Part shown: in pieces, positions 9,866 to 22,082 of the stretch
How positions within the stretch are numbered: the first letter of the stretch is position 1
Layout of the letters: each line of letters begins with the position of its first letter
NCBI GenBank assembly: GCA_012934845.2
Contig: WNNJ02002764.1
Span: 1 to 64,000, forward strand
DNA length: 64,000 bases
From: Pomphorhynchus laevis
Lineage: Eukaryota > Acanthocephala > Palaeacanthocephala > Echinorhynchida > Pomphorhynchidae
Direction of reading: 5' to 3'
Position numbers and translations under genes: made by a program
The notes under the pieces: model-generated
Seen by the model: the letters and a program-made list of their open reading frames with translations, nothing else
Told to the model about the DNA's origin: nothing
Database searches by the model: none

Positions 9866-12790
9866 TTGTCCAGTGTGAAGTCTAGATTGTCATTGCTTGA
9901 AACTGGTCGATCTCTGGACGAGCGGAAGGCCCGGAAGCACATTGATGCGGATCGACATAATGCGAAGCCAATTTTTCGCTTTAAACAACATATGCATTTT
10001 GAGGGTGAATTGTCGGCGAATTCGTTGACTGCAATCGGGCTATACGTTGTAGTATGTTTAGTGATCTCTCGCTTATGGCCCCAGACGCTGCAAATACAAG
10101 TGGCACGAAATTACTGCGCTCGATGAGGTTAACTCTTTCTTCATATTTTGAGTTTTTGCGGGAATTCGTGATAACTGAACGAGCTGGAAGTAGACGAAGA
10201 ATACGAAACCGCATGGTTATTAACGATAGTGACGTCAAAAGACGTCCATGCGAATCGATCTTGGAATAGTCAGGTGCAAACATCGAGTCGTGCTTCCTTG
10301 TCACGGCATGTTGTGGGTCTCTCAAAGTTTATCCTTTCATTTACACAGTTCAATACTGGCTCAATGCCTATTCCGTGACAAACTGTTGTCGATTCACGAG
10401 CAATTATATCCCTGATTATGTTGTGGCGTATTATTTGGAAACCACCCGCTTGCATTGTAGAAAAGGTTTGTTACATCATTGCATACACATCGTGTTGGTA
10501 TATCTGAAGGATCCCACGCGTATCGTGTTGCTAGTCCATCGCGAAATTCGCTTAGTTTGAGACCGTAGTTATTATGCTCAGTTGGCATCACCTTTAACCA
10601 CGTGGATGCACCATTCGCACATGCAAAGTCCAGGCAACATTTAATTATATTGCTCAGATTAAAGTTCTCCTGCGATAGGCGTTCTGCGAATGCGTTAATC
10701 CCTTACATGCGATAGTTTGCTGCAGGTTTATTGCTGTCATTCTCTGAACTCATCTCCATGAAGGTCCGACTAATATGAGTCACATAGCATCAAGGATGCA
10801 TCATGCTCCAAACCAGCTACAAACACACAATCCATGATTCCGATACCACCCAGCTTTATTGGAGATGTCAGAACGGTTCTCATCTCGTCGTTATGATTTC
10901 GTTGAGTAAGTGAAGAAATAAAATTGACCATCAAGGCTTTTCCCAGCGGCAAAAGTTGTTCTTTGCTACATCTGGTGATTCGGATAAATTGTGACCACTT
11001 CCATTGCAGAGATTGCGTGATATTAACTTAACCACTATGTGGGTAGATCGTGTTGACCTCGCAAAGACGTTTAACCAAAATGACATTTTATGAAATTCGT
11101 TAGGAAATAGTCTTGTCCAAAAACTCATCGGTGCCGATCACCGATCCAAGTATGTTAATCCCATGATATCTAACCTGACTACGGAAAGGAACGAATTCAC
11201 TTCATTCGACGAGTTATGTAGGAGAATCGATGATTTAGCAGGATTTGCAAAGTAGCCGAAATTGGGGCCATGTCGTAGCACCAAATTCCATATCTTTTCA
11301 AGTGCGTGAGGAGGGCCAACAAAATTGGCGTCATCTGCGTACTAACGCTGGGTCACTTCAGGACATTGACCACTTATCATTCGAATAAGTGGTAACGAAG
11401 CCATTGTAAATGCAGCTATGACGAAGAGATCGCCTTGTGTAACTCCTTCTCGAGAGAACATCGAATCACCTCCCAACACCCATAATGCGTCCATAATGTA
11501 GATATTCTCGAAAGCACAGGCGAAATCCGGACACGTAAAACGCATTTTATGTAAAGCGACCCGATGATTTAACCGATTGAATGCATTGCCCGCATCAATA
11601 CATAAAAGACTGAAATTATCGTGACTGTTAAATGTTTCGCGTAACGAATGAATCGCATATTCCATACTGCTGAGTTGAAACGCACAAAGTTGAACTGTGC
11701 CGGCAACATCTTGCATATCAAATTTAATATGGTGCAATATAGATTTAGAGATGATTCATCGATCTACGTCGGCAATACCAATTGGACGTATTCCACCGTT
11801 CTTTTTTTGGCAAAGCTACCAAACGACAGGCCACAAATGTCTCGAGAATGTCAGAAGAAATTTTCACCGAAGCAATACGAATGGAGAGCGCTGCTAACGT
11901 GTTTGCCAATCCTTCAGTGTCTGCCAAACGCAGTTAACATCCTTCGCCAAAGTTGCGCGTCAAGACCAGAGGGACCAGCCTACCCTGTAGTTTTAGACGC
12001 TGAATGATCTAAAGCTGCACTGTCAATTCCAAGGAAATTTACCGGGTGATGGGGAACAGCTTCCGGTATGGGATGTTCGAGGAGTGCTTCATGATTTATC
12101 GGAGCCGGCTTAGGATGTAAATTTTGTAGGTGATCTTTAACAGACATATTCCCAATTATTGATTCAGGGTGCAATGTTCCCTTGTTATCTTGGCCTGCGA
12201 GAAGACATGTGGATGCTGTTAATTTAACATTGCGCACAAGAGTACATAATCTTTGCTTCCAATCTGAATTCGTCTTTATTGGTCTTTTAATTTTATATCG
12301 TGATTGTATAATATTTGCTTCTTCAAACAGTGCCACCGTGTCGCCTTTTTGCCACAAATAGGCCTGCGCTCAATTGTTTTCATGATCACTGAAGTTTTCC
12401 GACAGGGTATCCGTTGCAAGATACAACGCGAAAAGATAGTAGTGATCTTGAGCTCGTTGGAAGTTGAGCTGATTTCGTCATTAGCTAATTTCTTATAGAA
12501 CGAGGCAAGAATATCAATGAACAAGTTACTAGCATTGATCAAGGTAGGTCCATAATAAGTGGTATCCATTGTATCACGACTTTATACATATCATCGGTTG
12601 CGTAATTCTGTTGTGAAGAAATATCGTTGCACGTAAATGCATCATCTCCATGTTGTTCCTCCTGCGTAATTATATTGATTGAACAAATGTCTTTATTTCT
12701 ACAATTCGGTGCGCGACAATTTATGCATTTCTTTTTTGATTTGGCACATCTGCATCCTTTGCATACCGCTGCCCTACCGTTTTAAGTGCA
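9866..12790 (-). mobile_element. Decayed reverse-transcriptase element, clade unassigned
   Basis: Several minus-strand frames carry pieces of one large polyprotein. From its N-terminal side these are a segment with GNMSVKDHLQNLHPKPAP (12357-11980), a reverse-transcriptase core with DAGNAFNRLN and SREGVTQGD (11737-11342), a segment with SPIKLGGIGIMD (10952-10770), one with GLKLSEFRDGLATRY (10591-10394) and a C-terminal piece with FVPLVFAASGAIS (10325-9981). I recognise this domain series from reverse-transcriptase proteins of assorted animals but cannot place it in a named clade. It is broken in many places and looks old. GC content is clearly higher than the surroundings, as expected for an immigrant sequence. 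It lies between two blocks of the 380-bp satellite. Confidence 0.7.
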
Positions 12791-12927
12791 GCAAAGATCT
12801 TCATTCAGTGGACGGCCACGAACCAAAAAAGGATTAATTGTGTATTTTATTGCGTATTTTATTGTATGTTATTTATTGTAAGTTTTAATAACCAAAAGAT
12901 TTTAAATGTCAAAGTTGTAGTTGATTT

Positions 12928-13146
12928 TTAAAACAACGCGTTCACTATCTTATGTGTTGCCTTCTCTGTTTCCTCTTTGACTTCGAAGGCAGGTATATGC
13001 TGTTCGAGCATATACCGAACGCCGCGTTTCAAAGGAAACGCGGCGTTTGATGTTTGTGATGATATGCGCGTATTTCGTAATACCTCATTGTGTGCGAACT
13101 GATTCAATTCGTCTGAACAAGGTGCTTGTCTCTTTCCAAATGCCAC
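12928..13146 (-). other. Unassigned 72-residue open frame
   Basis: A minus-strand frame starting MAFGKRQAPCSDELNQF and ending THKIVNALF has ordinary amino-acid composition and no repeats. It may be another domain of the neighbouring decayed element or unrelated. It contains a strong DNA inverted repeat at 13018-13047. I do not recognise it. Confidence 0.3.
13018..13047. repeat. GC-rich perfect hairpin
   Basis: Arms AACGCCGCGTTTC (13018-13030) and its exact complement (13035-13047) are separated by 4 nt. A second small inverted repeat (tatatgc/gcatata) lies just upstream at about 12993-13013. Confidence 0.9.
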
Positions 13147-13319
13147 CAGAAGAGGAGAAGATTATACCGGAATGAACCTGCCGCGCTTGATCGCTATAAT
13201 TCTTTCTGAATATTTGGCGTGTTTGCATGAATCATTGTGCTGGAATGTTGAGTCCACTGATCGGTTGACGAACGACTGAGCAAAAATGTTAAACACGTTG
13301 ACATCAAAGAACGTCCGCT

Positions 13320-14215
13320 CTATGACTGTTGCCGGTACTCCATCATTTCGATGCTGAAGTGGTCGTCTATAACTGACATGGTGATAAAAAGTCGTGAAGC
13401 AAAGTTTAGTCTATCAAGCAACACAGTTTTCTATAAATTCCGTATTTCGTAATAATTAATGGATTGTTGTTTACTCAGCACTTATGTGCCCCAATATTAT
13501 AAGGGCCGTATCCATTAAATATCAAATGAGTGCAGCGACAATTCAGCAACAACCTTTGTTGTGTTTAAGGATGGTCCGCACAGCAATTCGATCTGGTAAA
13601 GAGCGTAAGCCTCAGTCAATTTAGCAAAGTGTCGGAAACGCCTTTATTCACAATGTCACACAGGCAACCGAAACGACCAGTGTGTACCTCATTCTACTGA
13701 TGAGTGTTGCCGGGTACTCATCATTTCGATGCTGAAGTGGTCGTCTAGAAGTGACATGGTGACTGAAAATCGTGAATCGAAGTCCAGTCTATCCAGCAAC
13801 ACCATTTTATATAAATTCCGAATTTCGTTCGAAATCCTTGACTGTTGTTTACTCAGCACATTCGTGCACCAATATTATACAGGTCGTATCCACCACTAAC
13901 GATTCAAAGAGTGCAGCGACAAATCAGCGACAACCTCTGACTAGTGTAAAATGATGGTCCGCACATCAATCGATATCTTAAAGAGCATAAGCCTCAGTCA
14001 ATTCGTCTGGAAGTGACACGGTGAACTACTGATGCGTGTTAGCGGGTACTCCGTCGTTTCGATGCTGAAATGGTCGTCTAGAAGTGACATGAGGACTAAA
14101 TGTTGTGAATAAAGTCCTGTCTATCAAGCACAAGCTGCACACCATTTTCTATTAATTCCTCATTTCGCTCGGAATCCTTGTTGTTTAGTAAGCACATCCG
14201 TGGACCAATATTAAC
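13320..14215 (+). repeat. Degenerate 380-bp satellite units
   Basis: About two and a half diverged units related to 5331-8420. The middle one keeps all hammerhead segments (GGCAACC-GAAA from 13663 through GUC-UAGAA near 13751). The outer two have lost segments. They flank the decayed reverse-transcriptase element, which may have landed inside a once longer array. Confidence 0.8.
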
Positions 14216-14649
14216 ACGTCATATCCACCATATTTATATGGGGGATATGACCATATAACCCTAATATTAATAGTTATGATTTTAGATGGCATAGCCAGAA
14301 ATACGGCTTCAGTTGACTGGTGAAGACCACATCGGAATTAAAGAGTTGTCTAGTTTTAGAGCTTTACACATTCGCTTAAGGCAACTGGAATAAACTCGTG
14401 CTATATATCTGTCCCTCTAAACTGTAGTCTACTATCTTGACATGTCATTAATAATTTTCATTTATTGCGGCATTTCATACCTTCTAAAACGACCTTCAAG
14501 GGTTGAATATTTGATGCATTTTGATTTTTTTATTTTTTAGATAAAAAATCTGAAATAATCAGATTTTTATCATTTTTCGATAAAAAATCTGCAATAATTA
14601 TTTAAACATTAATATTCTTAAATTATTATTTAAATTTTAATGACTATTT

Positions 14650-15500
14650 TTATTCCATTTGATTTTAATTTAAATCATCGTTGGTAGGAGAAGGTGCTAC
14701 CTTCAATTTGAAAACCTACCTGTATTTGCAATTTATTTCTATTATCAAACTAGCCATCGATATTTTGATTTCTAATTAATCGGTTAATTTAATTGTGCAG
14801 TTATTGCTACAAGTGTAATTTTTGATGACACTGCAATTTGCTTCAATCTTATAAACTAACAGCAGTACACTACATTTCAGTATTGGTGAACCTAATCAGC
14901 TACAGATCCAATACTTACATTTCACGTTTCGGTCCTTTAAATATTGGCTGACGATCACTCGACTCGTTCGCTTTATTGACAATTAGATTTAATGAAAGAC
15001 TTCGTCTTACATTTTGCAAATTTTACTGAAATCATTTCTAATTTCAAATTAAATCAGCATTGTTTTGAGAAGATGCTACCTTCTCACAACTAATCATTAA
15101 CTATTATCAAACCCTTCCTATTTAATCAATTAATTGCTGTTATCAAACCAGTCATCTATAGTCTGTTTCCTAATTTTAAGTTGTTATACCTGTGCAGTCA
15201 TTGTTACCATTGAAATTTTGATGACTATTTTATTTTGCAAGTTACATTAATCCTATCTATAAGCCAACAGCAGTACGCTACATTTCAGTATTAGTGGACC
15301 TCATCAGATACTGATCAAATATCTACGCTTCACGTCTCGACTCGTCTGCTCTTTTTGGCAATTAGATTTGAAATCATTTATGATTTTAAATTAAATTGTC
15401 GTTTGCGAGGGATTGTGCAATTTTTAATTAGAAAACCCACCAATAGTTGCAAAAACTTGTAAAAACTTTCAATTGCTATTCATTTTATTTTTGAAAATTT
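14650..15500 (-). repeat. Tandem repeat of about 400 bp with degenerate hammerhead
   Basis: Blocks such as 'cagcagtac..tacatttcagtatt' recur at 14860 and 15268 (spacing 408), with further recurring blocks around 'gatgctaccttc' and 'gaaaac.cacc'. On the minus strand each unit shows canonical-order hammerhead elements: CUGAUUA (first) or CUGAUGA (second), a weak GGU/ACU stem II, GAAA, then UGUAG-GUA and CUGC. In the first copy stem I can form as GUAG/CUGC. Both copies look degraded. Confidence 0.5.
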
Positions 15501-16151
15501 ACGAGGCAACGCATCATGTATTGAGGAGAGCATGCAAGATTGCGATCAAGAAATAAACTTCATTGATCTCCCTTGAAATATTTCTTTTAAAAATTGAAAT
15601 TGATCTTCCTTGAAATATTTCTTTTAAAAATTGAAATTTTAAACTCTCCCACACATTAAAATCAACCTATTGACATTGATCATACTTGTATTCTTTGTTT
15701 TCATATTTTGTAAAACTGTAAATTGGTAATTTAGTGGATTTGTAAGTCAATGTATATCAATAGCCACTTTATAAAAAATATTGAATTTTTCTGATTTTAA
15801 ATTAAATCAGCGTTGTATCAGTCAAAAGTTTTGTTTAAAACGTTATGCCATTTAGGTTATAGTTGATGTTTTAATTTTTGTTAAAAATGCGTTATAACAT
15901 GTGTATGGAATTGGATATCATGAAGGAAGGATTCTGTAGCTGGTTTTCAATGCGAAAGTCACCTCGTGTGACCAAGCAACTATTCGTTACATAAATAAGA
16001 ATCCATCAAAGGATCACCAGTCCCGATTCCACTCGATCTTCATGATCTCAAACGGTAAAATCTAAAATAAGCATGCCAGAGAAGCATCTCGGACAATGCA
16101 GTTTCTGGATATCATGATGGAAGGTTTCATATACTGTGTGAAATCTGGTAA

Positions 16152-16220
16152 TCCTGGATTCGTAGCCTAGCAGTCAAGAGCGCAAGCCAAGTACGAAGAG
16201 CGACAGCTCGAATCTCGGAT
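16152..16220 (+). promoter_or_regulatory. tRNA-like RNA polymerase III promoter region
   Basis: 'tagcctagcagtcaagagcg' resembles a tRNA D-arm with an A box, and 'gacagctcgaatctcgg' about 35 nt later resembles a T-arm with a B box (GGTTCGANTCC-like). The spacing suits a tRNA-derived SINE promoter. It is too diverged to be a working tRNA gene. Confidence 0.55.
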
Positions 16221-16255
16221 AAGTCAAATTTCAAAAGGCGAAGAGTTGGTAGTCA

Positions 16256-16345
16256 GCCTTCTGACGAGCCCGGGGCTACCAACATGTGGCAAAAAGCGGG
16301 CGAAACGAAAACGGTTGTGGCAATGGCGCCGTTAGTAGTCAGGGT
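16256..16345 (+). ncRNA. Type I hammerhead ribozyme
   Basis: Canonical order on the plus strand: stem I 5' GCCUU (16256-16260), core CUGACGA (16261-16267), stem II GCCCG/CGGGC (16268-16272 and 16297-16301) with a long loop, core GAAA (16302-16305), an irregular stem III whose inner part is AACGG/CCGUU, cleavage triplet GUC (16338-16340) and stem I 3' AGGGU (16341-16345, with two wobble pairs). CUGACGA is within the CUGANGA consensus. Confidence 0.8.
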
Positions 16346-16432
16346 GTATGGAATTGGATATCATGAAGGAAGGATTCTGTAGCTGGTTTTCAATGCGAAA
16401 GTCACCTCGTGTGACCTAGCAACTATTCGTTA

Positions 16433-16560
16433 TATATATATATATATATATATATTAATATATATATATATTTATATATTTATATATTAATATATACAAA
16501 TATAAACATGATACATTTATAATATATATAATATATATAATAATATATAATATATATAAC
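16433..16560. repeat. AT-rich microsatellite
   Basis: Imperfect (TA)n and (TAA)n tract following the hammerhead repeat. Confidence 0.9.
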
Positions 16561-16774
16561 TAACGGCAATTCTTTGAAAGCAGGCACGAGTGAGAAACAG
16601 GTGTCCATGCCTGCGGAATATGTCAGTGACGGATGTTCCTACTTTTTAAAAAAGCAGCTTTCCATCAAATACATCCTTATATCATTCGAAGAAAGCTACT
16701 CTAGCCTGACAACTTAATAACACACCTAAATATGAGTTGACTAATGTCACTTTATCATAATATCAGTATATCAT

Positions 16775-17300
16775 TATAAAGTTTTTTGCATATGAAGGCA
16801 AAGTTATTACTAGCTTTATCAATAGTTGTTATTATATAGTTATGCTTTAATTTAGTAAGTTCTTTATACATATCTTTATTAATTTTATCTTTCCTTTTGT
16901 AATTGTTTGTTATTTTCATTTTCTTTAAAGGTTATTATAACATATGTATATGTATATCTTTTTCCGAATTAATTAATTAATTCTAATGCATTAATTAATT
17001 AATTGATTAATTAATTTTTCTAATGCATCTTTAATATCTACTAAATCTAGATTTGTATAAAGAGTACTAAAATCGTATGTATTTATATTTTGAAAATTTA
17101 TTCCTTTTGTCTGTTCTAAAAATTCTTTTGTAGAATTAATACTGAAATAGTGTTTTATACCAGTATTAACTTCGATTATCCTACAATATTTCATATGAAT
17201 GAAATAAACTGCAATTATAAACAAATAAATCATTATAAACAAACAATTATAAACAAACAACTCGTCCTGGGACGAGTTGTCCAAAAATCTTCTATACTTT
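16775..17300 (-). mobile_element. PLE-1 fragment, reverse-transcriptase part
   Basis: Minus-strand frames match the PLE-1 copy at 57330-58520, including the Penelope signature TYDFSTLYTN followed by LVDIKDALEKL. Parts of the element are missing and the piece is broken. Confidence 0.8.
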
Positions 17301-17399
17301 ATTTTAGGACAACTAGTTCCAGAATTGTGAAATAATTTATTATAATTATATTTTAATATAATTTATAATGTATAATATAGAATATATTATAATATATTT

Positions 17400-18120
17400 A
17401 TATTATTTAATATAATTAGTTTATTCATCAATAAATTAATGAATAAATTAAAATAATCCGTTAATTTATTCATTTTTAAATCATTAAATCAGCTAACTGA
17501 GTCTACGTATTGTTATATAATTATAAAATAAACAAAACATAATAATGCTAAATCAAAATTTAATAATTAAATAATAAAATTAATAATTGTTTTTAGATTT
17601 TCTATAATTTAAATCAAGTTAAAAAAATTGAAATTTAAAATAAACGTCATTTTTATGAATTGACTAATAAATAACAGACGTTGTATCAGAATAAGAATTA
17701 GAGGTCATCAGGAGGAACTGCTATGCTATCAGGTTTCGGCCCCTAACTCCTCTACCCAACATAGCAGCGGGGCCAAATACATGCTAATGATGTATTTCCT
17801 CTGAAACAACTATCTAGTATCTTATTCTAATACAAAGTATATTATTTATTATCCATCCATAAAAATTTGCCACTTAAGAGTTTAAATTTATTCTTTATAT
17901 TATTGTGTTGATTTATATATTTTACTATTTTCTGCTTGATGTTATTTTTATAGTAACCTAGTTTAAAATATGTATCTATTAAATTATTTAAATGATTTTG
18001 AAGAAAGCCAATATCATTACATATTGTTGCAATTCTTAAAATTTCATTATTTAATGTATTATATTTTATATTATATGGTATGCATGAATGCTCATGCAAA
18101 AATATGTTTCTTGTAAATAT
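17400..18120 (-). mobile_element. PLE-1 C-terminal coding piece plus terminal repeat
   Basis: 18099-17842 (minus) encodes a Penelope C-terminal domain (SCIPYNIKYNTLNNEILRIA and later LGYYKNNIKQKIVKYIN) ending in a stop. Directly downstream (17840-17400) lies a good copy of the repeat found all over the window. This juxtaposition shows that the abundant repeat is the 3' terminal repeat of PLE-1. The pieces are remnants of one old insertion. Confidence 0.8.
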
Positions 18121-18700
18121 AAATATGTCGTAAATTTAAACATTTTCGAGATTACTGAACTCCAGAAAATTGTTCAAAGGGAGAAGGGGTGATGGAGAAA
18201 GGACGGAAAGAGCGAATGGGAAAAAGTGGGGAAGAGAGAACTTTTGAAATCTATTCCAGTAATTTCTGAGTGATCTAAGTTTCTGAGGTGATCTGAGTAA
18301 GTTTAAAATACATCTTTTGTGTGTCAATAAATATAGTCAAGTTAGGATGTTTTCTGGTAAAATAGATATGTCTGTGCCAACTTTCGAGAAATTTGATTTT
18401 AAATTTGATATTTTGGGTATTTCGTCATGACTTAGTATTAGATTGTTAGGATAGTGTAAGAGTAGTTAGTTTATATAAAGATTAGTTTCGCTGTTCATTT
18501 GTTAGTTAGTTCAGGAACAAGTTGTCCTAAAATAATTTAAAGTCGAATTTTGGATAACGCGTCCTAGGACAAATTGTTCCCAGGCCAATTATCTGTCGTT
18601 TGTTAAATGATACTAATCTATTATTCGATACATCCATTATCGCTAATTACAAAATGCCTAAGAATAATGTCACTCATGGAAATGTATTAATTTTTACGAT
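18121..18700. other. Gene-free stretch with an imperfect inverted repeat
   Basis: GGAACAAGTTGTCCTA (18514-18529) and TAGGACAAATTGTTCC (18565-18580) form a 16-bp inverted repeat with one mismatch. Similar words (ggacaactagttcc, gggacgagttgtcc) occur at 17259-17325, which suggests a small inverted-repeat element. No gene is seen. Confidence 0.5.
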
Positions 18701-19760
18701 GTTTTACCTTTTGATGACATCTAATCCTTATTCTTATGCATAGTCCGTTATTTATTAGTCAATTCATATTAATTGACTTTTATTTTAAGTTTTAATTATC
18801 AATTTTATCTTGATATAATTATAAATTGTATAAAATCTTAAATAATTATTTATTATTTATCTTTATTTTTATTTATATTTTGTTTAAAATACGTAGACTC
18901 GGTTATCTGATCTGATTCATCAGAGAAAATACGTCATTAGCATATATTTAGCCCCGCTGCTTTGTTGGGGCCGAAATAGGGGCCGAAACTAGTAACATAG
19001 CAGTTGTCAAGTTTCGACAACTGCTATTTCGACAAATGCCATTCAACATATCAGGTTCTTATGACTAGTCTGTTATTTATAAGTCAATTCATAAAAATTG
19101 ATTTTTATTTTAAATTTAAATTTCAAATTTTTATTTAATATAAATTATTTTTATAAATTATTTATTATTTATCTTTAATTTTATCAATATTTAGTTCAAA
19201 ATACGTAGACTCAGTTATCTGATCTGATTCATCCAATAAAATAAGTCATTCGCATGAATTTAGCCCCATTTCCTCATGATGACCTCTAATCCATATATTG
19301 ATAAAACGTCTGTTTTAAATTTCAATTTTAAATTTAACTTGATAAATTTTTTTATTATAACAATTATTTATTATTTACAATCAGATTCCCAATATTTCCA
19401 ACAATGTAAATTTTAACTTAATATAATAATAAATTGTATAAGATCTTAAATAATTATTTATTATTTATCTTTATTTATATTAATATTTAGTTCAAAATAC
19501 GTAGACTCAGTTATCTGATCTGATTCATCAAAGGAAATACGTCATTCGCATGTATGTTCCTCCTGATAATCTATAGTCCATATTCTTATGCATAGTCTGT
19601 TATTAATTATCATATTAAATTTTAATTTTAACTTGATATAACTATAAATTGTATAAAATCTTATATATATTTATATCTTTATTTTTGATTTATATTTAGT
19701 TCAAAATACGGAGATGTAGTTATCTAATTAGTTTTTATATCCAGGATGAGTTATCCAAAA
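18700..19760 (+). repeat. PLE-1 terminal repeats, duplicated at 31.3-32.35 kb
   Basis: Consecutive partial terminal repeats with markers 'tacgtagactcagttatctg' and 'tcaattcataaaaattga'. The segments at 18900-19110 and 19200-19740 recur nearly unchanged, in a different order, at 32110-32340 and 31390-31930, so this is a rearranged segmental duplication. Confidence 0.75.
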
Positions 19761-20850
19761 TTCGACTTTCATTTATTTTACATCTTTTATAATACATCTT
19801 ATGCAAGACATCTGTAAATAATACAACGTATTCGAATAAGACAATCGGCCAAAAGATGCTTCTGTAAAAGATGCAAAAGATGCTTCTGTAGTTGATTTTA
19901 AAAGGTTCGTAAATAATTTCGTTATTTAAAAAATAATATTGTAATAAAAGATAATACAATATTTGTAATTCTGTTCTATTTTGGTTTATTTTATTGACAT
20001 GTTCTAGACTTGTAAACTTAATTTAAAAAAGATTTTCGATATTAAAAGAGAATAATATAATAATAAAATATAAATGTATATTAATAGCTACCGAGTGTAA
20101 ACAATTGATGCAATACGATGGTATTATTACACGATTTTTAAAATAATTATATCTCTTAGCTATAAAATTGATGTTCGACAATATATGATTAGAACAAATA
20201 AAATATATCCTTTTTAACAATGGGTGTAGTCTGCTGTTGAACGTAACTGTTAATTGCTGTCTAGTATATATCGATTCCCTGCTTGGAAATCGTCTAGTAC
20301 ACGAAGCTAAAATAATAAAGAGAATACATTATACTCTTAACCTCATATATGTAGTTGCTAAATCACACACTTTTTTATTTTGATTACTCAACAAGATAAG
20401 CAAAAACAAGGAAACGACTGATTTTGTTGAATGAACACTCTTCGTTGGTATTACTAATTATTTATTTAACTAATTTTAAAATTAGCTAATTATGAAAATA
20501 TTATAAATTTTAAAAGTGTATTTAAACGCAAAAGCATATCATCTCATTATACGTGTACACATATTTAATGTCACAAAGGGCAGCATTGTACACTCTTGTT
20601 ATTATATGAAAATATCGAATAGATTCTGTTAATAATTAAAAAGTATAATTTTATTCGAATCATCTGCAATACAAAAAAAAACAAATAATATTGTTTTACT
20701 TTGTTAATTAGAATCAACAAGTTTGGCGATACTTGTAAGATTGGATGTTGCCTGCAAAATACTTAGTGGAGATAAGATGGATAACCAATTAACTCTGATC
20801 GGTATATCGATTATTAATCAATCATGTGATCGGTTAATAACCGATTAACC
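19761..20850. other. AT-rich, nothing identified
   Basis: Only low-complexity AT-rich sequence and short random open frames are seen. Confidence 0.5.
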
Positions 20851-20962
20851 GGTTGACTCTGATCGTTAAGCTTTAATTAACGGGATTAACAGCCCCGATT
20901 AACCAACCGGTTAATCGGGGCTGTTAATCCCGTTAATTAAAGCTTAACGATCAGAGTCAACC
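20851..20962. repeat. Perfect 54-bp palindrome
   Basis: The arm 20851-20904 (starting ggttgactctgatcgttaag) is repeated as its exact reverse complement at 20909-20962, separated by AACC. Imperfect variants of the same words (cggttaataaccgattaacc, caattaactctgat) flank it at 20790-20850 and 20963-20995. Confidence 0.95.
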
Positions 20963-20995
20963 CTCAATTAACTCTGATAGGTTAATCGGGTTAAA

Positions 20996-22082
20996 GATTG
21001 CCAAATATACGAAAAGATATTCGAAGTAGATATATTATTTTCCTCTGAGATCGTCAGAACAACGGCAAACAAAATATTGAGAGGGATAATTATTAAGATT
21101 TACTTAAAACGCGGCAAGACATACAATGAAAACAATTACGTATATAGTATGTCCAGTATGTCTTGCATTAGCAAAATCATAGCCTACGCCGGTACGAGTG
21201 GGTTGCAAATTTTGTTTATACATAACTGTTGATTTTTTAATTTTTATTTTTAAATGCCAAATAGAATAGTCAAAATAATTAATTTGTTGCAAACAAATAA
21301 CCTATCAGTATGATAATAGTATACTTAAAATATTAGTACATCTTGTTTCATAAAATAAAATGGTCTTAATAAAACAATATATTAAATTTCGCTATTTTAA
21401 TAATTTACAAAAATATTACATAAATTACATAAAATTGTAAATTTTCATAAAATGTTATATAAAAACTAACAACGATTACGTGCAATTTACTTATTTCGTT
21501 TATACTATATCCTGTAGAATATATTCATCTTTACCAATAAATATTATAAAAGCGATAAAACAATGTATCTTATTTAAAATTTAGCAGCGATAAAATGTTA
21601 TTTACTTATTTTTAATTTAAATGTTATTAAATGTTTTCGTTTATATTATAATTATGCATTATTTTTAGATTTTACCTTTAAAATTACAAACCTAGATTTT
21701 GATATAAATATTGTTTTATAAATATTGCTATATTTATACATATAAATGTCGTTTAATTCAAAATTTATTCATTATATTCAATAATGCATTCAGATTAAAT
21801 ATATTAATCTCAAGTACAAAGCACATCAAATGTAATTTACAAATTTGAGCTCCAATTATTAACCTCCAGGAATTTCAGCAATGAGTTTTTTGGAAATTGC
21901 AAAATTTAGTCAATAGTTTTTCACAATTAATTGATAACAGACGAACTTTAAATTATCAATTAAAAAATATAATTTTTAATAAAATAATTCTTTCATTTTC
22001 TTAAATTATATACATATAATCAAAATGCACAGATTCATCCATGTGATGAATACAACAAAGAATATTTATTTTTCTTAAAAAA
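20996..22082. other. AT-rich, nothing identified
   Basis: No gene, RNA or recognisable mobile element could be supported. Confidence 0.5.

Larger units (their letters stand above)
15898..16432 (+). repeat. SINE-like 443-bp hammerhead repeat
   Basis: The block beginning 'gtgtatggaattggatatca' at 15901 recurs at 16344 and continues to 16432, so the locus holds about 1.2 units of 443 bp. The unit contains a tRNA-like region (about 16152-16220) and a canonical hammerhead (16256-16345). The predicted cleavage point, between 16340 and 16341, falls within three bases of the unit junction, so a multimeric transcript would be cut into exact monomers. This design matches the hammerhead-bearing SINE-like repeats of schistosomes and other animals (established knowledge). 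The array ends in AT microsatellite. Confidence 0.8.

Noticed and set aside
9866-12790. Classifying the element as an LTR retroelement, Polinton or LINE
   Set aside because: No terminal repeats, protease, integrase or capsid part was seen, and no 3' tail typical of a LINE; left unassigned.
16152-16220. A functional tRNA gene
   Set aside because: A- and B-box-like words are present but no cloverleaf with a proper acceptor stem and anticodon arm can be drawn; a tRNA-derived promoter is more likely.
18136-18327. 63-residue minus-strand open frame rich in Leu/Ser
   Set aside because: It comes from a purine-rich tract (gagaaggg...gaaagg) read in reverse; low-complexity artefact.
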